A stretch of 64,000 nucleotides of DNA from Mesonia sp. K7 (GTDB lineage: Bacteria > Bacteroidota > Bacteroidia > Flavobacteriales > Flavobacteriaceae). Positions within the stretch are counted from its first letter, which is position 1; each line of letters begins with the position of its first letter. The stretch is taken from NCBI RefSeq assembly GCF_003233725.1, contig NZ_QKQV01000008.1:47384-111383 (forward strand). The letters are read 5' to 3'. The notes under the pieces are model-generated. The model had not been told where the DNA came from. It worked only from the letters and a program-made list of their open reading frames with translations, and made no database searches. A program made the translations under genes and the position numbers. Shown piece by piece: positions 34,541-43,750 of the stretch.

Positions 34541-35619
34541 TCTTCTGAGCTTGTTTCCAGCAAATCTTTTTCGGTAAAGGTAAGTTTAGCAATTCTACCT
34601 TTTCCAGCAGCGTAAGCGGTAAAATCGTTTAAAAATCGAATCGTATAAAAAGCTTCGTCACTTAAAGTTTTCCAGGTTTTTCCGTAATCAGAAGAATAAT
34701 CGATACCTGTAAAACCAACAGCTACGATTTCTCTTCCGTCGCTATTGGGCACAAAACGAATGCTGCTTTTATAGCCTGGCAGTTCACCATTAGCTACCAC
34801 TTGCCACGTCTTACCACCATCGTTAGTAATGGCTTTATTATTGGTTTTTCCGTTTGGGTTGGTATAATCACCACCAATTGCTGCTCCAATTTTATCGTTG
34901 TAAAAGTCGATGCTGTAAATTCCTGTCGAACTTGAATTATGAATAAACGGTGTTTCAAATACTTGCCAATTTTCTCCTCGATCTTCCGAAAAATAAATAC
35001 GAGAAGCCTTACCGCCAGTTGCAAACCAAACTTTATCACCTTTTATGGCAATATTACTATTACTTGCCGCAAAAGCTGCTTCCCCATCCATAATTGGCAC
35101 TAAGTTTTCACAAGGGACTTTTTTCCAAGTTTCTCCACCGTTTTGGGTAATAATCACAGACATACAGTTTTCTGTCGGATCGCCTATTGCTATGCCGTTT
35201 TGGGTATCAAAAAAAGCCATTGCGTCATAAAAAACTTTTTCACCTGCTTCTTGATAAACCAACTTTCGTTTTCCGAAATAATTTACTTTATACAACAAAG
35301 CTGGATTTCCTGCAGAAAGAATAAAATCATCTTCTTTATTTTTTGCTAAAGCCCTAAAATCTATATTATTGGTATTATTATCGATTTCTCCGATGTAAGC
35401 GACAGAATGATCGGCAGTATTTAAATAGCCAAATTCGCTATTGGTTCCACTATAAAAAATATAATCTTTACAAACATGCAAAGCTCTAATGCTTACTGGT
35501 CTTTCTAAAATGGTTTCTACTTTAACAGTGGCAAATTCTTTAATTCTGTTTTCGTTTTGAGCAACGTTGATGCACCCCAACAACACAAAACATAAAGCCG
35601 CTGTAAATAGTCTTTGCAT
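34537..35619 (-). CDS. secreted BNR/Ycf48-like beta-propeller protein
   Basis: A 360-residue lipoprotein (signal with lipobox LLGC at about residue 16) built of BNR-type propeller repeats: Asp/Asn-Gly-Gly-x-Thr-Trp motifs occur as QNGGETWKK, EDRGENWQV, NDGGKTWQV and SDYGKTWKT, which is the Asp-box pattern. Proteins of this kind in flavobacteria are labelled oxidoreductase or Ycf48-like; no cofactor motif is visible. Divergent from the RsmB-like gene; stop codons interlock with the upstream sensor gene (TTAA at 34537-34540). Confidence 0.8.
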   Translation of the reverse strand: MQRLFTAALCFVLLGCINVAQNENRIKEFATVKVETILERPVSIRALHVCKDYIFYSGTNSEFGYLNTADHSVAYIGEIDNNTNNIDFRALAKNKEDDFILSAGNPALLYKVNYFGKRKLVYQEAGEKVFYDAMAFFDTQNGIAIGDPTENCMSVIITQNGGETWKKVPCENLVPIMDGEAAFAASNSNIAIKGDKVWFATGGKASRIYFSEDRGENWQVFETPFIHNSSSTGIYSIDFYNDKIGAAIGGDYTNPNGKTNNKAITNDGGKTWQVVANGELPGYKSSIRFVPNSDGREIVAVGFTGIDYSSDYGKTWKTLSDEAFYTIRFLNDFTAYAAGKGRIAKLTFTEKDLLETSSED

Positions 35620-35634
35620 AAGTTAGTTTTAATT

Positions 35635-35642
35635 CAAATATA
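35635..35642 (-). promoter_or_regulatory. -7 element of BNR-protein gene
   Basis: The complement reads TATATTTG, matching the consensus, 16 bp before the start. No -33 TTG was found. Confidence 0.45.
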
Positions 35643-35665
35643 ACATTATCCCATTTAAAAATGTT

Positions 35666-35673
35666 TAACTTTG
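35666..35673 (+). promoter_or_regulatory. -7 element of rRNA methyltransferase gene
   Basis: taactttg matches TAnnTTTG, 18 bp before the ATG at 35691; the promoter lies back to back with that of the divergent BNR gene. Confidence 0.45.
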
Positions 35674-35690
35674 TAGGCTAATTTTTTACT

Positions 35691-36902
35691 ATGCGATTAC
35701 ACCGAAACCTCGTTTTTGCTTCTATAGATACGTTACATCTCATTTTTAACGAAAATAAATATGCCGATAAAGAGCTGGCAAAAACCTTAAAAAGAGATAA
35801 AAGATGGGGTTCGCGTGACCGCGGATTTATCGCTGAAACAGTTTATGACATCGTACGTTGGAAAAGATTATATGCAAAAATTGCTGATGTAAAATCACCT
35901 TTTTCGAGAGAAGATCTATTCAGGATTTTTGCAGTTTGGGCAACACTCCGAGGTATTCAATTACCCGATTGGAAACAATTAGAAGGAACACCTACACGTA
36001 GAATTAAAGGACGTTTTGATGAACTAAGTAAGATAAGGGTTTACCGAGAATCGATTCCCGATTGGTTAGACGAATTGGGTATAAAAGAACTGAGTGAAAA
36101 AACATGGGAAAAAGAAATAGCTGCACTCAATCAGACAGCTCAGGTAATTTTAAGAGTAAACACTTTAAAAACCAATGTAAAAGACTTGCGAACGGCTTTA
36201 TTGCACGAAGATATTGTGACGCAACCTCATAAAAACTATCCAGACGCTTTGATTTTAGAAGAAAGAACCAATGTTTTTTCTACCAAAGCCTTTAAAGACG
36301 GAATGTTTGAAGTGCAAGATGCTTCTTCACAATTGGTAGCTCCTTTTTTACAAGTAGAACCAGGCATGAAAGTGGTTGACACTTGTGCTGGAGCTGGTGG
36401 AAAGTCACTACACATTGCTGCTTTAATGAAAAACAAAGGGCAGGTTATTTCGCTGGATATCTACGAGAATAAGCTCAAAGAACTCAAACGTAGAGCAAAA
36501 AGAGCTGGTGCTCATAATATCGAAACGCGATTTATCGAAAATAATAAAGTAATTAAAAAGCTTTACGGAAAAGCAGACCGTGTGTTGATAGACGCACCTT
36601 GTTCTGGTCTGGGTGTTTTGAGTAGAAATCCAGACGCTAAATGGAAACTGCAACCAGAATTTATCGAAGAAATCAAGCAAACACAACTAGATATCCTTCA
36701 AAATTATTCTAAAATAGTCAAGTCTACCGGAAAAATGGTTTATGCAACTTGCTCTATTCTACCATCTGAAAACCAAAAACAAGTACAGACTTTTTTAAAT
36801 TCCCCAGAAGGAAAAGAATTTACACTCGAAGAAGAAAAAATAATACTAAGTCATAAATCAGGTTTCGACGGGTTTTATATGGCCCGATTATCAAAAAAAT
36901 AA
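35691..36902 (+). CDS. RsmB/NOP2-type rRNA cytosine-C5 methyltransferase
   Basis: A 403-residue SAM-dependent RNA m5C methyltransferase. The N-terminal NusB-like domain (1-150) precedes the catalytic domain with the SAM motif DTCAGAGGKSLHIA, the DAPCSGLGVLSRNPDAKW loop and the catalytic Cys in YATCSILPSENQ. This domain order is that of RsmB; target position is presumed to be in 16S rRNA, but the family also includes other RNA substrates. The endonuclease gene starts 1 nt later. Confidence 0.9.
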   Translation: MRLHRNLVFASIDTLHLIFNENKYADKELAKTLKRDKRWGSRDRGFIAETVYDIVRWKRLYAKIADVKSPFSREDLFRIFAVWATLRGIQLPDWKQLEGTPTRRIKGRFDELSKIRVYRESIPDWLDELGIKELSEKTWEKEIAALNQTAQVILRVNTLKTNVKDLRTALLHEDIVTQPHKNYPDALILEERTNVFSTKAFKDGMFEVQDASSQLVAPFLQVEPGMKVVDTCAGAGGKSLHIAALMKNKGQVISLDIYENKLKELKRRAKRAGAHNIETRFIENNKVIKKLYGKADRVLIDAPCSGLGVLSRNPDAKWKLQPEFIEEIKQTQLDILQNYSKIVKSTGKMVYATCSILPSENQKQVQTFLNSPEGKEFTLEEEKIILSHKSGFDGFYMARLSKK

Positions 36903-36903
36903 G

Positions 36904-38001
36904 ATGAAATATTTCGCTAGTTTACTATTAGTTTTTACCACTCTGATAGCTTGTGCACAAGCACCAACAGGTTATTACAACTCGGTTCAAGGTAAAACAG
37001 GTTATGCCCTAAAAACCGAATTGAAAAATATTATTACCAATGGACATAACACACAATCATATGGCGATTTATGGAATGCCTATTATACCTCAGATATCGA
37101 TAATTATTACGAAAATGACGGTACCATTCTCGATATCTATTCTGAAAACCCTACAGGAAACGATCCTTATGAATATACACCAGGAAACAACGATCAATGC
37201 GGAAACTACAACAGCGAAGGTGACTGTTACAACCGTGAGCATTTGATGCCGCAAAGTTGGTTCAACGAAAATCTACCAATGAAAACCGATATTCACCATG
37301 TGGTTCCAACAGATGGTTACGTAAATGGTCATCGTGGGCATTTACCTTTTGGGGAAGTAAATAATGCCAGTTATACCTCTAACAACGGTTCAAAAAAAGG
37401 GAATAACGTTTATAATTATCCGACTACTTATAACGGTGAAGTTTTTGAACCGATAGACGAATTTAAAGGCGATATTGCCAGAGCTTATTTTTATATGGCA
37501 ACCCGCTACGAAAACGAGATTGGCAGTTGGGAAGGTGAAAACGATGGAAGCCAAAATACCCTTAACGGAAGTTCTGATCAGGTTTTTGAAGATTGGATGT
37601 TGAGTATGTTGATCGAGTGGCACATTGATGATCCTGTTTCTCAAAAAGAAATCGACCGCAATAACGAAGCTTACCTTTTTCAAGGAAATAGAAATCCGTA
37701 TGTCGATCATCCAGAATGGGTAGAAGATGTTTGGGAAAGCTTTATATCGGTCCCAACAAACAAAAGAGAGCAATTTAGCATTTACCCAAACCCAATCATC
37801 AACAACGAAGTTTTTATCAACACACCATACCAATCTGGTTTTGAGGTGCAGATTTTCGCTTTAAACGGAAAGAAAATGATGCAGAAAAACTTCTCAAAAA
37901 GCAACAATAAAATCAGATTAAACAACTTGAATTCGGGAATATATTTTATTAAAATAAATACTCAAAACCAAAGTTTTATCCAAAAGCTCATCATCCCATA
38001 A
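36904..38001 (+). CDS. secreted endonuclease I with T9SS sorting domain
   Basis: A 365-residue secreted nuclease. It has a signal peptide (about 1-19), the endonuclease I (EndA/Vvn) domain with the beta-beta-alpha-Me signature at NREHLMPQSWF (about 110-120, His as base) and the metal-binding HHVVPTDGYVNGHRGHLPFGEV, then a type IX sorting domain (about 290-365: SIYPNPIINNEV...YFIKINTQNQSFIQKLIIP). Likely degrades extracellular DNA for nutrients. It follows the rRNA methyltransferase after 1 nt and may be cotranscribed despite an unrelated role. Confidence 0.92.
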   Translation: MKYFASLLLVFTTLIACAQAPTGYYNSVQGKTGYALKTELKNIITNGHNTQSYGDLWNAYYTSDIDNYYENDGTILDIYSENPTGNDPYEYTPGNNDQCGNYNSEGDCYNREHLMPQSWFNENLPMKTDIHHVVPTDGYVNGHRGHLPFGEVNNASYTSNNGSKKGNNVYNYPTTYNGEVFEPIDEFKGDIARAYFYMATRYENEIGSWEGENDGSQNTLNGSSDQVFEDWMLSMLIEWHIDDPVSQKEIDRNNEAYLFQGNRNPYVDHPEWVEDVWESFISVPTNKREQFSIYPNPIINNEVFINTPYQSGFEVQIFALNGKKMMQKNFSKSNNKIRLNNLNSGIYFIKINTQNQSFIQKLIIP

Positions 38002-38061
38002 AATCATAAATTCAAGTTGTTTTTGTCACTACTTTTATATGGTAAATTAACCAGAAAGAAG

Positions 38062-38069
38062 TAAATTTG
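38062..38069 (+). promoter_or_regulatory. -7 element of purL promoter
   Basis: taaatttg (TAnnTTTG) lies 34 bp before the purL start. -33 TTG not evident. Confidence 0.5.
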
Positions 38070-38103
38070 CATTTTCAAAAAGCACAATACAAACAACCCA
38101 CTT

Positions 38104-41100
38104 ATGATTCTATTTTTTGGTCATCCTTCACAAAAAATTTATGCTGTTCAAATCAGTAAAAGCTTAGCTCAAGACGAAATTAAAAAACTCAACTGGCTTT
38201 TCGGAAACGCAGAACAGATAGAAAAATCAGAAATTTCAGAGAATTTTGTTGGCCCAAGAGCCGCTATGATTACACCTTGGAGTACCAATGCGGTGGAAAT
38301 CACCCAAAATATGGGTGTCGAAGGCATCATCAGAATAGAAGAATTTACTCCAGAAGACAAACTTGAAGTCGAGTTTGACCCCATGATTTCTCAGAAATAT
38401 CAAGGTTTACATCAAGATATTTTTAAGATTGATATTCAACCGGATACCATCAAAGAAATAGACGATATTCAAGCCTACAACGAACAAGAAGGATTGGCGT
38501 TGAGTACAGAAGAAGTAACCTATCTCGAAAAACTTTCTAAAAAAATAGGTAGAAAACTGACTGATTCTGAAGTTTTCGGTTTTTCGCAAGTCAACTCAGA
38601 GCATTGTCGTCATAAAATTTTCAACGGTACGTTTATCATCGATGGCGAAGAGCAACCCTCTTCCCTATTCAAACTAATCAAGAAAACTTCTCAAGAAAAC
38701 CCAAACACGATTGTTTCGGCATATAAAGATAACGTGGCTTTTGTTAAAGGTCCGCGGGTAGAGCAATTTGCTCCTAAAAGAGCTGATGTTCCAGAGTTTT
38801 ACCAAAATACAGATTTCGATAGTGTGATTTCGCTTAAAGCGGAAACCCATAATTTCCCAACCACCGTAGAACCCTTTAACGGTGCCGCAACTGGAACAGG
38901 CGGAGAAATCAGAGATCGTTTGGCGGGTGGAAAAGGCTCCTTACCGTTAGCAGGAACAGCAGTTTATATGACGGCATATAGTCGTTTGAACGAAGAGAAA
39001 CCTTGGGAGAAAAATATCGAACTAAGAGCGTGGCTTTACCAAACACCATTGGATATTCTTATTAAAGCTTCTAATGGAGCCTCAGATTTCGGAAATAAGT
39101 TTGGGCAACCACTTATTACCGGTTCTGTTTTGACGTTTGAGCACCAAGAGGGCAACAAAAACCTAGGTTATGACAAAGTGATTATGCTCGCTGGTGGTAT
39201 TGGTTACGGAAAAGAAAATCAATCTTTGAAAGACACACCCGAAAAAGATGATAAAATTGTGATTCTAGGAGGTGAGAATTACCGTATCGGAATGGGTGGA
39301 GCAGCCGTTTCTTCTGCCGATACTGGTGAATTTAGCAGCGGAATAGAACTGAACGCCATCCAACGTTCTAACCCAGAAATGCAGAAAAGAGCAGCCAACG
39401 CTATTCGCGGAATGGTAGAAAGTGAAGAAAATACAATTGTTTCTATTCACGATCACGGAGCTGGCGGACATCTTAACTGCCTTAGTGAATTGGTTGAAGA
39501 AACAGGCGGAAATATCGATTTAGATCAACTTCCTGTGGGAGACCCAACTCTCTCGGCAAAAGAAATTATTGGTAACGAATCGCAAGAACGAATGGGATTG
39601 GTGATTGGCAAAAAAGATATTGATACTTTAAAGAAAATTGCAGAACGAGAACGTTCACCCATGTACGAAGTTGGTGAGGTGACCAATGATGAGCGATTTA
39701 CTATTTCAGGTAAGAAATCACAACAAACTCCAATGAATTTAGCTTTAGGCGACATGTTCGGAAGTTCACCAAAAACAGTGATGAACGATGTGACCGTCGA
39801 AGCAAATTATGATGACATTTCTTTTGAAAAAGGAAAAATATACAATTACACCAAGCAAGTTTTACAATTAGAAGCCGTAGCTTGTAAAGACTGGTTGACC
39901 AATAAAGTAGACCGTTGTGTATCGGGTAGAATTGCCAAACAACAATGTGTAGGCGAATTGCAAATTCCTTTAAATAACGTTGGTGTTGCTGCTTTAGACT
40001 ACAACAGCAAACAAGGTGTCGCAACCGCTATTGGTCACGCTCCTATTTCAGCATTGATCGATCCTGTGGCGGGTTCTAAAAACTCAGTGGCAGAATCATT
40101 AACCAACATTATTTGGGCTCCGCTAGAAAACGGATTGAAATCGGTCACGCTTTCTGCCAATTGGATGTGGCCTTGTAACAACAAAGGTGAAGACGCAAGA
40201 TTATATAAAGCTGTAAAAGGACTTTCTGATTTTGCCATCAATTTAGGGATCAATGTTCCAACAGGAAAAGATTCGTTGTCTATGAAACAAAAATACAAAG
40301 ACAAAGAAGTACTTTCCCCAGGAACGGTGATTGTTTCGGCTGCAGGTCATTGTAATGATATCAAAAAAGTAATAGAACCTGTTTTACAGCCTAATGAAGG
40401 TTCTATTTATTACATCAATTTATCACAAGATGATTTCAAATTGGGAGGTTCTTCTTTTGCACAGATTTTAAATAAAATTGGAAAAGAAACACCAAGCATT
40501 CAAGATGATAAGCAGTTTGCCAAGACTTTTGATGTGATTCAGGATTTAATTAAAAACGATCAAATCGTAGCAGGTCACGACATCGGTTCAGGTGGTTTGA
40601 TTACAAACTTACTTGAGATGTGTTTTGCCAATAAAAATCTAGGTGCAAACCTTGATTTATCTTCTATTCAATCTAAAAGTTTAGAGCATTTATTATTTAG
40701 CGAAAATATCGGAATTGTTTTCCAAGCTGCTGATGATAACGCATTAGAATCCGCTTTAAGCGAAAATAACATCAACTTCCATAAAATAGGAAAGGCAAAC
40801 ACTTCAGAAAAATTAACGATTGCTTTTGGCGAAGAAAATCTATCGTTTGATATTCCGGAATACCGTGATGCGTGGTTTGAAACTTCTTATTTGTTAGACC
40901 AGAAACAAAGCGGAAAAGTGAAAGCGAAGGAGCGTTTTGACAATTATAAAAACCAACCGCTTCAATATCAATTTCCTGAGAATTTTACGGGAAAACTTCC
41001 TGTTTACTCGGACGAAAAAATAAAAGTGGCGATTATTCGAGAGAAAGGTTCAAACTCTGAACGTGAAATGGCCCGTGCATTACATCTTGCAGGTTTTGAG

Positions 41101-41769
41101 GTAAAAGACGTGCACATGACCGATTTAATTTCTGGTCGTGAAACTTTAGAAGACATTCGAATGATTGCAGCCGTAGGTGGTTTCTCTAACTCAGATGTTT
41201 TAGGAAGTGCCAAAGGTTGGGCCGGAGCTTTTTTATACAACCAAAAGGCTAACAAAGCCTTGAAAAATTTCTTCGAAAGAAAAGACACACTTTCGCTGGG
41301 CGTTTGTAACGGTTGCCAATTATTTATCGAACTTGGCTTAATCAATCAAGATCACGCTGAAAAGCCAAAAATGTTGCACAACGATTCGCATAAATTTGAA
41401 TGTACTTTCACTTCTGTGGAAATACAACCCAACAACTCGGTAATGCTATCGAGTTTGGCAGGAAGTAAATTAGGAATCTGGTCTGCTCATGGTGAAGGAA
41501 AGTTTAGTTTTCCTTACGGTGAAGAAAAATACAATATCGTTGGTAAATATGGTTATGATACTTATCCTGCCAATCCCAACGGTTCTGATTATAATACTGC
41601 TATCTTGACCGACGACTCGGGAAGACATTTGGTGATGATGCCACACTTAGAGCGTTCTACTTTCCCTTGGAATTGGGCTTATTATCCAAAAGAGAGAAAA
41701 ACAGACGAAGTAAGTCCGTGGATAGAAGCCTGTTTAAATGCTAGAAAATGGTTAGAAAAAAATAGCTAA
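38104..41769 (+). CDS. purL: phosphoribosylformylglycinamidine synthase, large single-chain type
   Basis: Converts FGAR, glutamine and ATP to FGAM in purine synthesis. At 1221 residues it is the fused large PurL (PurL plus PurQ), as in Gammaproteobacteria, not the split PurSLQ system. Marks: linker with SQVNSEHCRHKIFNGTF, LKAETHNFPTTVEPFNGAATGTGGEIRD, two AIRS-like halves and a C-terminal glutamine amidotransferase with nucleophile Cys in LGVCNGCQLFIELGL and the HLERSTFPWNW end. The gene is well conserved and single; a hairpin at its 3' end abuts the next gene. Confidence 0.96.
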   Translation: MILFFGHPSQKIYAVQISKSLAQDEIKKLNWLFGNAEQIEKSEISENFVGPRAAMITPWSTNAVEITQNMGVEGIIRIEEFTPEDKLEVEFDPMISQKYQGLHQDIFKIDIQPDTIKEIDDIQAYNEQEGLALSTEEVTYLEKLSKKIGRKLTDSEVFGFSQVNSEHCRHKIFNGTFIIDGEEQPSSLFKLIKKTSQENPNTIVSAYKDNVAFVKGPRVEQFAPKRADVPEFYQNTDFDSVISLKAETHNFPTTVEPFNGAATGTGGEIRDRLAGGKGSLPLAGTAVYMTAYSRLNEEKPWEKNIELRAWLYQTPLDILIKASNGASDFGNKFGQPLITGSVLTFEHQEGNKNLGYDKVIMLAGGIGYGKENQSLKDTPEKDDKIVILGGENYRIGMGGAAVSSADTGEFSSGIELNAIQRSNPEMQKRAANAIRGMVESEENTIVSIHDHGAGGHLNCLSELVEETGGNIDLDQLPVGDPTLSAKEIIGNESQERMGLVIGKKDIDTLKKIAERERSPMYEVGEVTNDERFTISGKKSQQTPMNLALGDMFGSSPKTVMNDVTVEANYDDISFEKGKIYNYTKQVLQLEAVACKDWLTNKVDRCVSGRIAKQQCVGELQIPLNNVGVAALDYNSKQGVATAIGHAPISALIDPVAGSKNSVAESLTNIIWAPLENGLKSVTLSANWMWPCNNKGEDARLYKAVKGLSDFAINLGINVPTGKDSLSMKQKYKDKEVLSPGTVIVSAAGHCNDIKKVIEPVLQPNEGSIYYINLSQDDFKLGGSSFAQILNKIGKETPSIQDDKQFAKTFDVIQDLIKNDQIVAGHDIGSGGLITNLLEMCFANKNLGANLDLSSIQSKSLEHLLFSENIGIVFQAADDNALESALSENNINFHKIGKANTSEKLTIAFGEENLSFDIPEYRDAWFETSYLLDQKQSGKVKAKERFDNYKNQPLQYQFPENFTGKLPVYSDEKIKVAIIREKGSNSEREMARALHLAGFEVKDVHMTDLISGRETLEDIRMIAAVGGFSNSDVLGSAKGWAGAFLYNQKANKALKNFFERKDTLSLGVCNGCQLFIELGLINQDHAEKPKMLHNDSHKFECTFTSVEIQPNNSVMLSSLAGSKLGIWSAHGEGKFSFPYGEEKYNIVGKYGYDTYPANPNGSDYNTAILTDDSGRHLVMMPHLERSTFPWNWAYYPKERKTDEVSPWIEACLNARKWLEKNS

Positions 41770-41810
41770 TCGGTTATTTTATTTCACGAAAGCAAAAAAA
41801 TTTAGAATTA

Positions 41811-41856
41811 TAAAGGAGTTATTTTTATATTTATCATAATTATAACTCCTTTTTAT
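41811..41856 (+). terminator. hairpin with T tail between purL and acyl-CoA ligase, touching the ligase start
   Basis: aaaggagttat (from 41812) pairs with ataactcctttt (from 41842) across a loop of about 19 nt. It serves as purL terminator, but only two bases separate the T tail from the ligase ATG, so it could also act as an attenuator or a 5' structure of that gene. Confidence 0.6.
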
Positions 41857-41858
41857 TT

Positions 41859-43637
41859 ATGGAACCTGTAAAACGACTCTTCGATATACCCTATCACCAA
41901 TTAGAAAAATTCAACTTAAAGGATGCTTTAGTAACCAAATATGATGGAAATTGGGTAGCTACAAGTACCGAAGAATATATAGACAAAGCTAACAAAATAA
42001 GTAGGGCTTTGGTAAAAATGGGTGTACAGCCCAATGACAAAATTGCTATTATTTCTACCAATAACCGCACCGAATGGAACATTGTAGATATTGGCATTTT
42101 GCAAACTGGAGCTCAAGATGTACCGATTTACCCTTCGATTTCTGAAGAAGAATATGCTTATGTGCTTAACCATAGCGAAGCAAAATATTGCTTTGTTTCC
42201 GACAAGGAGGTTTTAGACAAGGTTAGTCGTATCAAAAACCAAGTTCCGAGCTTACAAGAAGTATATACGTTCGATAAAATTTCTAGAGCAAAAAACTGGG
42301 AAGAACTTTTAGAATCAGGAAAAGATACTGCTAACCAAGATGTGGTTGAAGATCGTAAAAAAAACATCAAAGAAACCGATATCGCAACACTTATTTACAC
42401 CTCTGGAACAACCGGAAAACCAAAAGGAGTGATGCTTTCACACAAAAATATTGTAAGTAATGCAGTCCATAGTTCTTCAAGGTTTCCTGTAGAATATGGC
42501 AATAGTAAGGCGCTGAGTTTTTTACCTGTTTGTCACATTTTTGAGCGCATGCTTTTATATATGTACCAACTCAACGGTATTTCTATCTATTTTGCAGAAT
42601 CGTTAGAAACCATAAGCGATAACCTAAAAGAGGTAAAACCAGAAGTAATGACAGCTGTTCCTAGACTTCTCGAAAAAGTGTATGACAAAATTATTGCCAA
42701 AGGAACAGATTTGACGGGTATTAAGAAAAAGTTATTTTTCTGGGCGGTAGATTTAGGTTTAGAATACGAACCCTACGAACAAAATGGATGGTGGTACGAG
42801 ACCAAACTTAAGTTGGCACGAAAACTTATTTTCAGCAAATGGAAAGAAGCTCTCGGCGGAAATTTAGAAATAATCGCTTCCGGAAGTGCCGCTTTACAAC
42901 CAAGGTTAGCACGTATTTTTAATGCCGCAGGAATCAAAGTGATGGAAGGTTACGGACTTACGGAAACCTCTCCTGTAATTTCGGTAAATGATGTAAGAGA
43001 TAGAGGTTTTAAAATAGGTACGGTTGGTCGTGCTATACCAGAAACTGAAGTGAAAATTGCTGAAGATGGCGAAATACTAATCGCGGGACCACAAGTGATG
43101 CAAGGCTACTACAAAGACGAAGAAAAAACCAAAGAAGTACTTTACGATGGTTATTTTCATACGGGTGATATCGGCGAAGTAGATAACGATGGTTTCTTAA
43201 AAATAACCGATCGTAAAAAAGAAATGTTTAAAACTTCTGGCGGTAAATATATCGCACCTCAAATCATAGAAAATACGTTAAAACAATCACGCTTTATAGA
43301 GCAGGTAATGGTTATTGGTGAAGGCGAGAAAATGCCTGCAGCTATTATTCAACCTAACTTTGAGTTTGTAGAGGATTGGGCTAAACGTAAAAAAATAGAT
43401 ATTGGGAATTCGCCCAGAGATTATGTAAATAATACTTCCGTCAAGGATAGAATTCAGCAAGAGGTTGATTTTTACAACGAGAAATTCGGAAAGTGGGAAA
43501 AAATTAAAAAATTTGAGTTAACTCCTGATGTTTGGTCGGTTGAAGAAGGCCACCTTACACCAACCATGAAAATGAAACGAAAAATCATCCTTGAAAAGTA
43601 CAAAGATATTTATGATAATATCTACAGATTTCAGTAG
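41859..43637 (+). CDS. long-chain acyl-CoA synthetase (AMP-binding)
   Basis: Activates fatty acids to acyl-CoA via an acyl-adenylate. The 592-residue protein has the ANL-family P-loop YTSGTTGKPKGVMLSHKN, the EGYGLTETSPVISVN motif and the late GYFHTGDIGEVDNDGFLKITDRKKEMFKTSGGKYIAPQ, with the conserved KMK-containing C-terminus. It is of the large FadD15/ACSL type (about 600). Single-gene unit ending at a strong terminator; functionally it feeds the fad operon 2 kb downstream. Confidence 0.93.
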   Translation: MEPVKRLFDIPYHQLEKFNLKDALVTKYDGNWVATSTEEYIDKANKISRALVKMGVQPNDKIAIISTNNRTEWNIVDIGILQTGAQDVPIYPSISEEEYAYVLNHSEAKYCFVSDKEVLDKVSRIKNQVPSLQEVYTFDKISRAKNWEELLESGKDTANQDVVEDRKKNIKETDIATLIYTSGTTGKPKGVMLSHKNIVSNAVHSSSRFPVEYGNSKALSFLPVCHIFERMLLYMYQLNGISIYFAESLETISDNLKEVKPEVMTAVPRLLEKVYDKIIAKGTDLTGIKKKLFFWAVDLGLEYEPYEQNGWWYETKLKLARKLIFSKWKEALGGNLEIIASGSAALQPRLARIFNAAGIKVMEGYGLTETSPVISVNDVRDRGFKIGTVGRAIPETEVKIAEDGEILIAGPQVMQGYYKDEEKTKEVLYDGYFHTGDIGEVDNDGFLKITDRKKEMFKTSGGKYIAPQIIENTLKQSRFIEQVMVIGEGEKMPAAIIQPNFEFVEDWAKRKKIDIGNSPRDYVNNTSVKDRIQQEVDFYNEKFGKWEKIKKFELTPDVWSVEEGHLTPTMKMKRKIILEKYKDIYDNIYRFQ

Positions 43638-43654
43638 CGGTAATACTCACTTAT

Positions 43655-43690
43655 AAAAAGAAAGCCTTGTTAAAACAAGGCTTTCTTTTT
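43655..43690 (+). terminator. rho-independent terminator of acyl-CoA ligase gene
   Basis: aaagaaagccttgtt, aa loop, aacaaggctttctttt: a long stem with A and T flanks, likely bidirectional. Confidence 0.88.
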
Positions 43691-43699
43691 ATTAAATAA

Positions 43700-43730
43700 T
43701 TGAAAAACAAAACAATATGATGTATCTTTA
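43700..43730 (+). promoter_or_regulatory. promoter of BspA-like gene
   Basis: TTG (43700-43702), 20 bp, then tatcttta (43723-43730), one base off the TAnnTTTG consensus; 21 bp before the ATG. Confidence 0.55.
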
Positions 43731-43750
43731 GAAAAACTAAAATCCAGCCT

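Noticed and set aside
37390..37833. 147-residue minus-strand open frame
   Set aside because: It lies fully antisense to the endonuclease I gene and has no family-like sequence.
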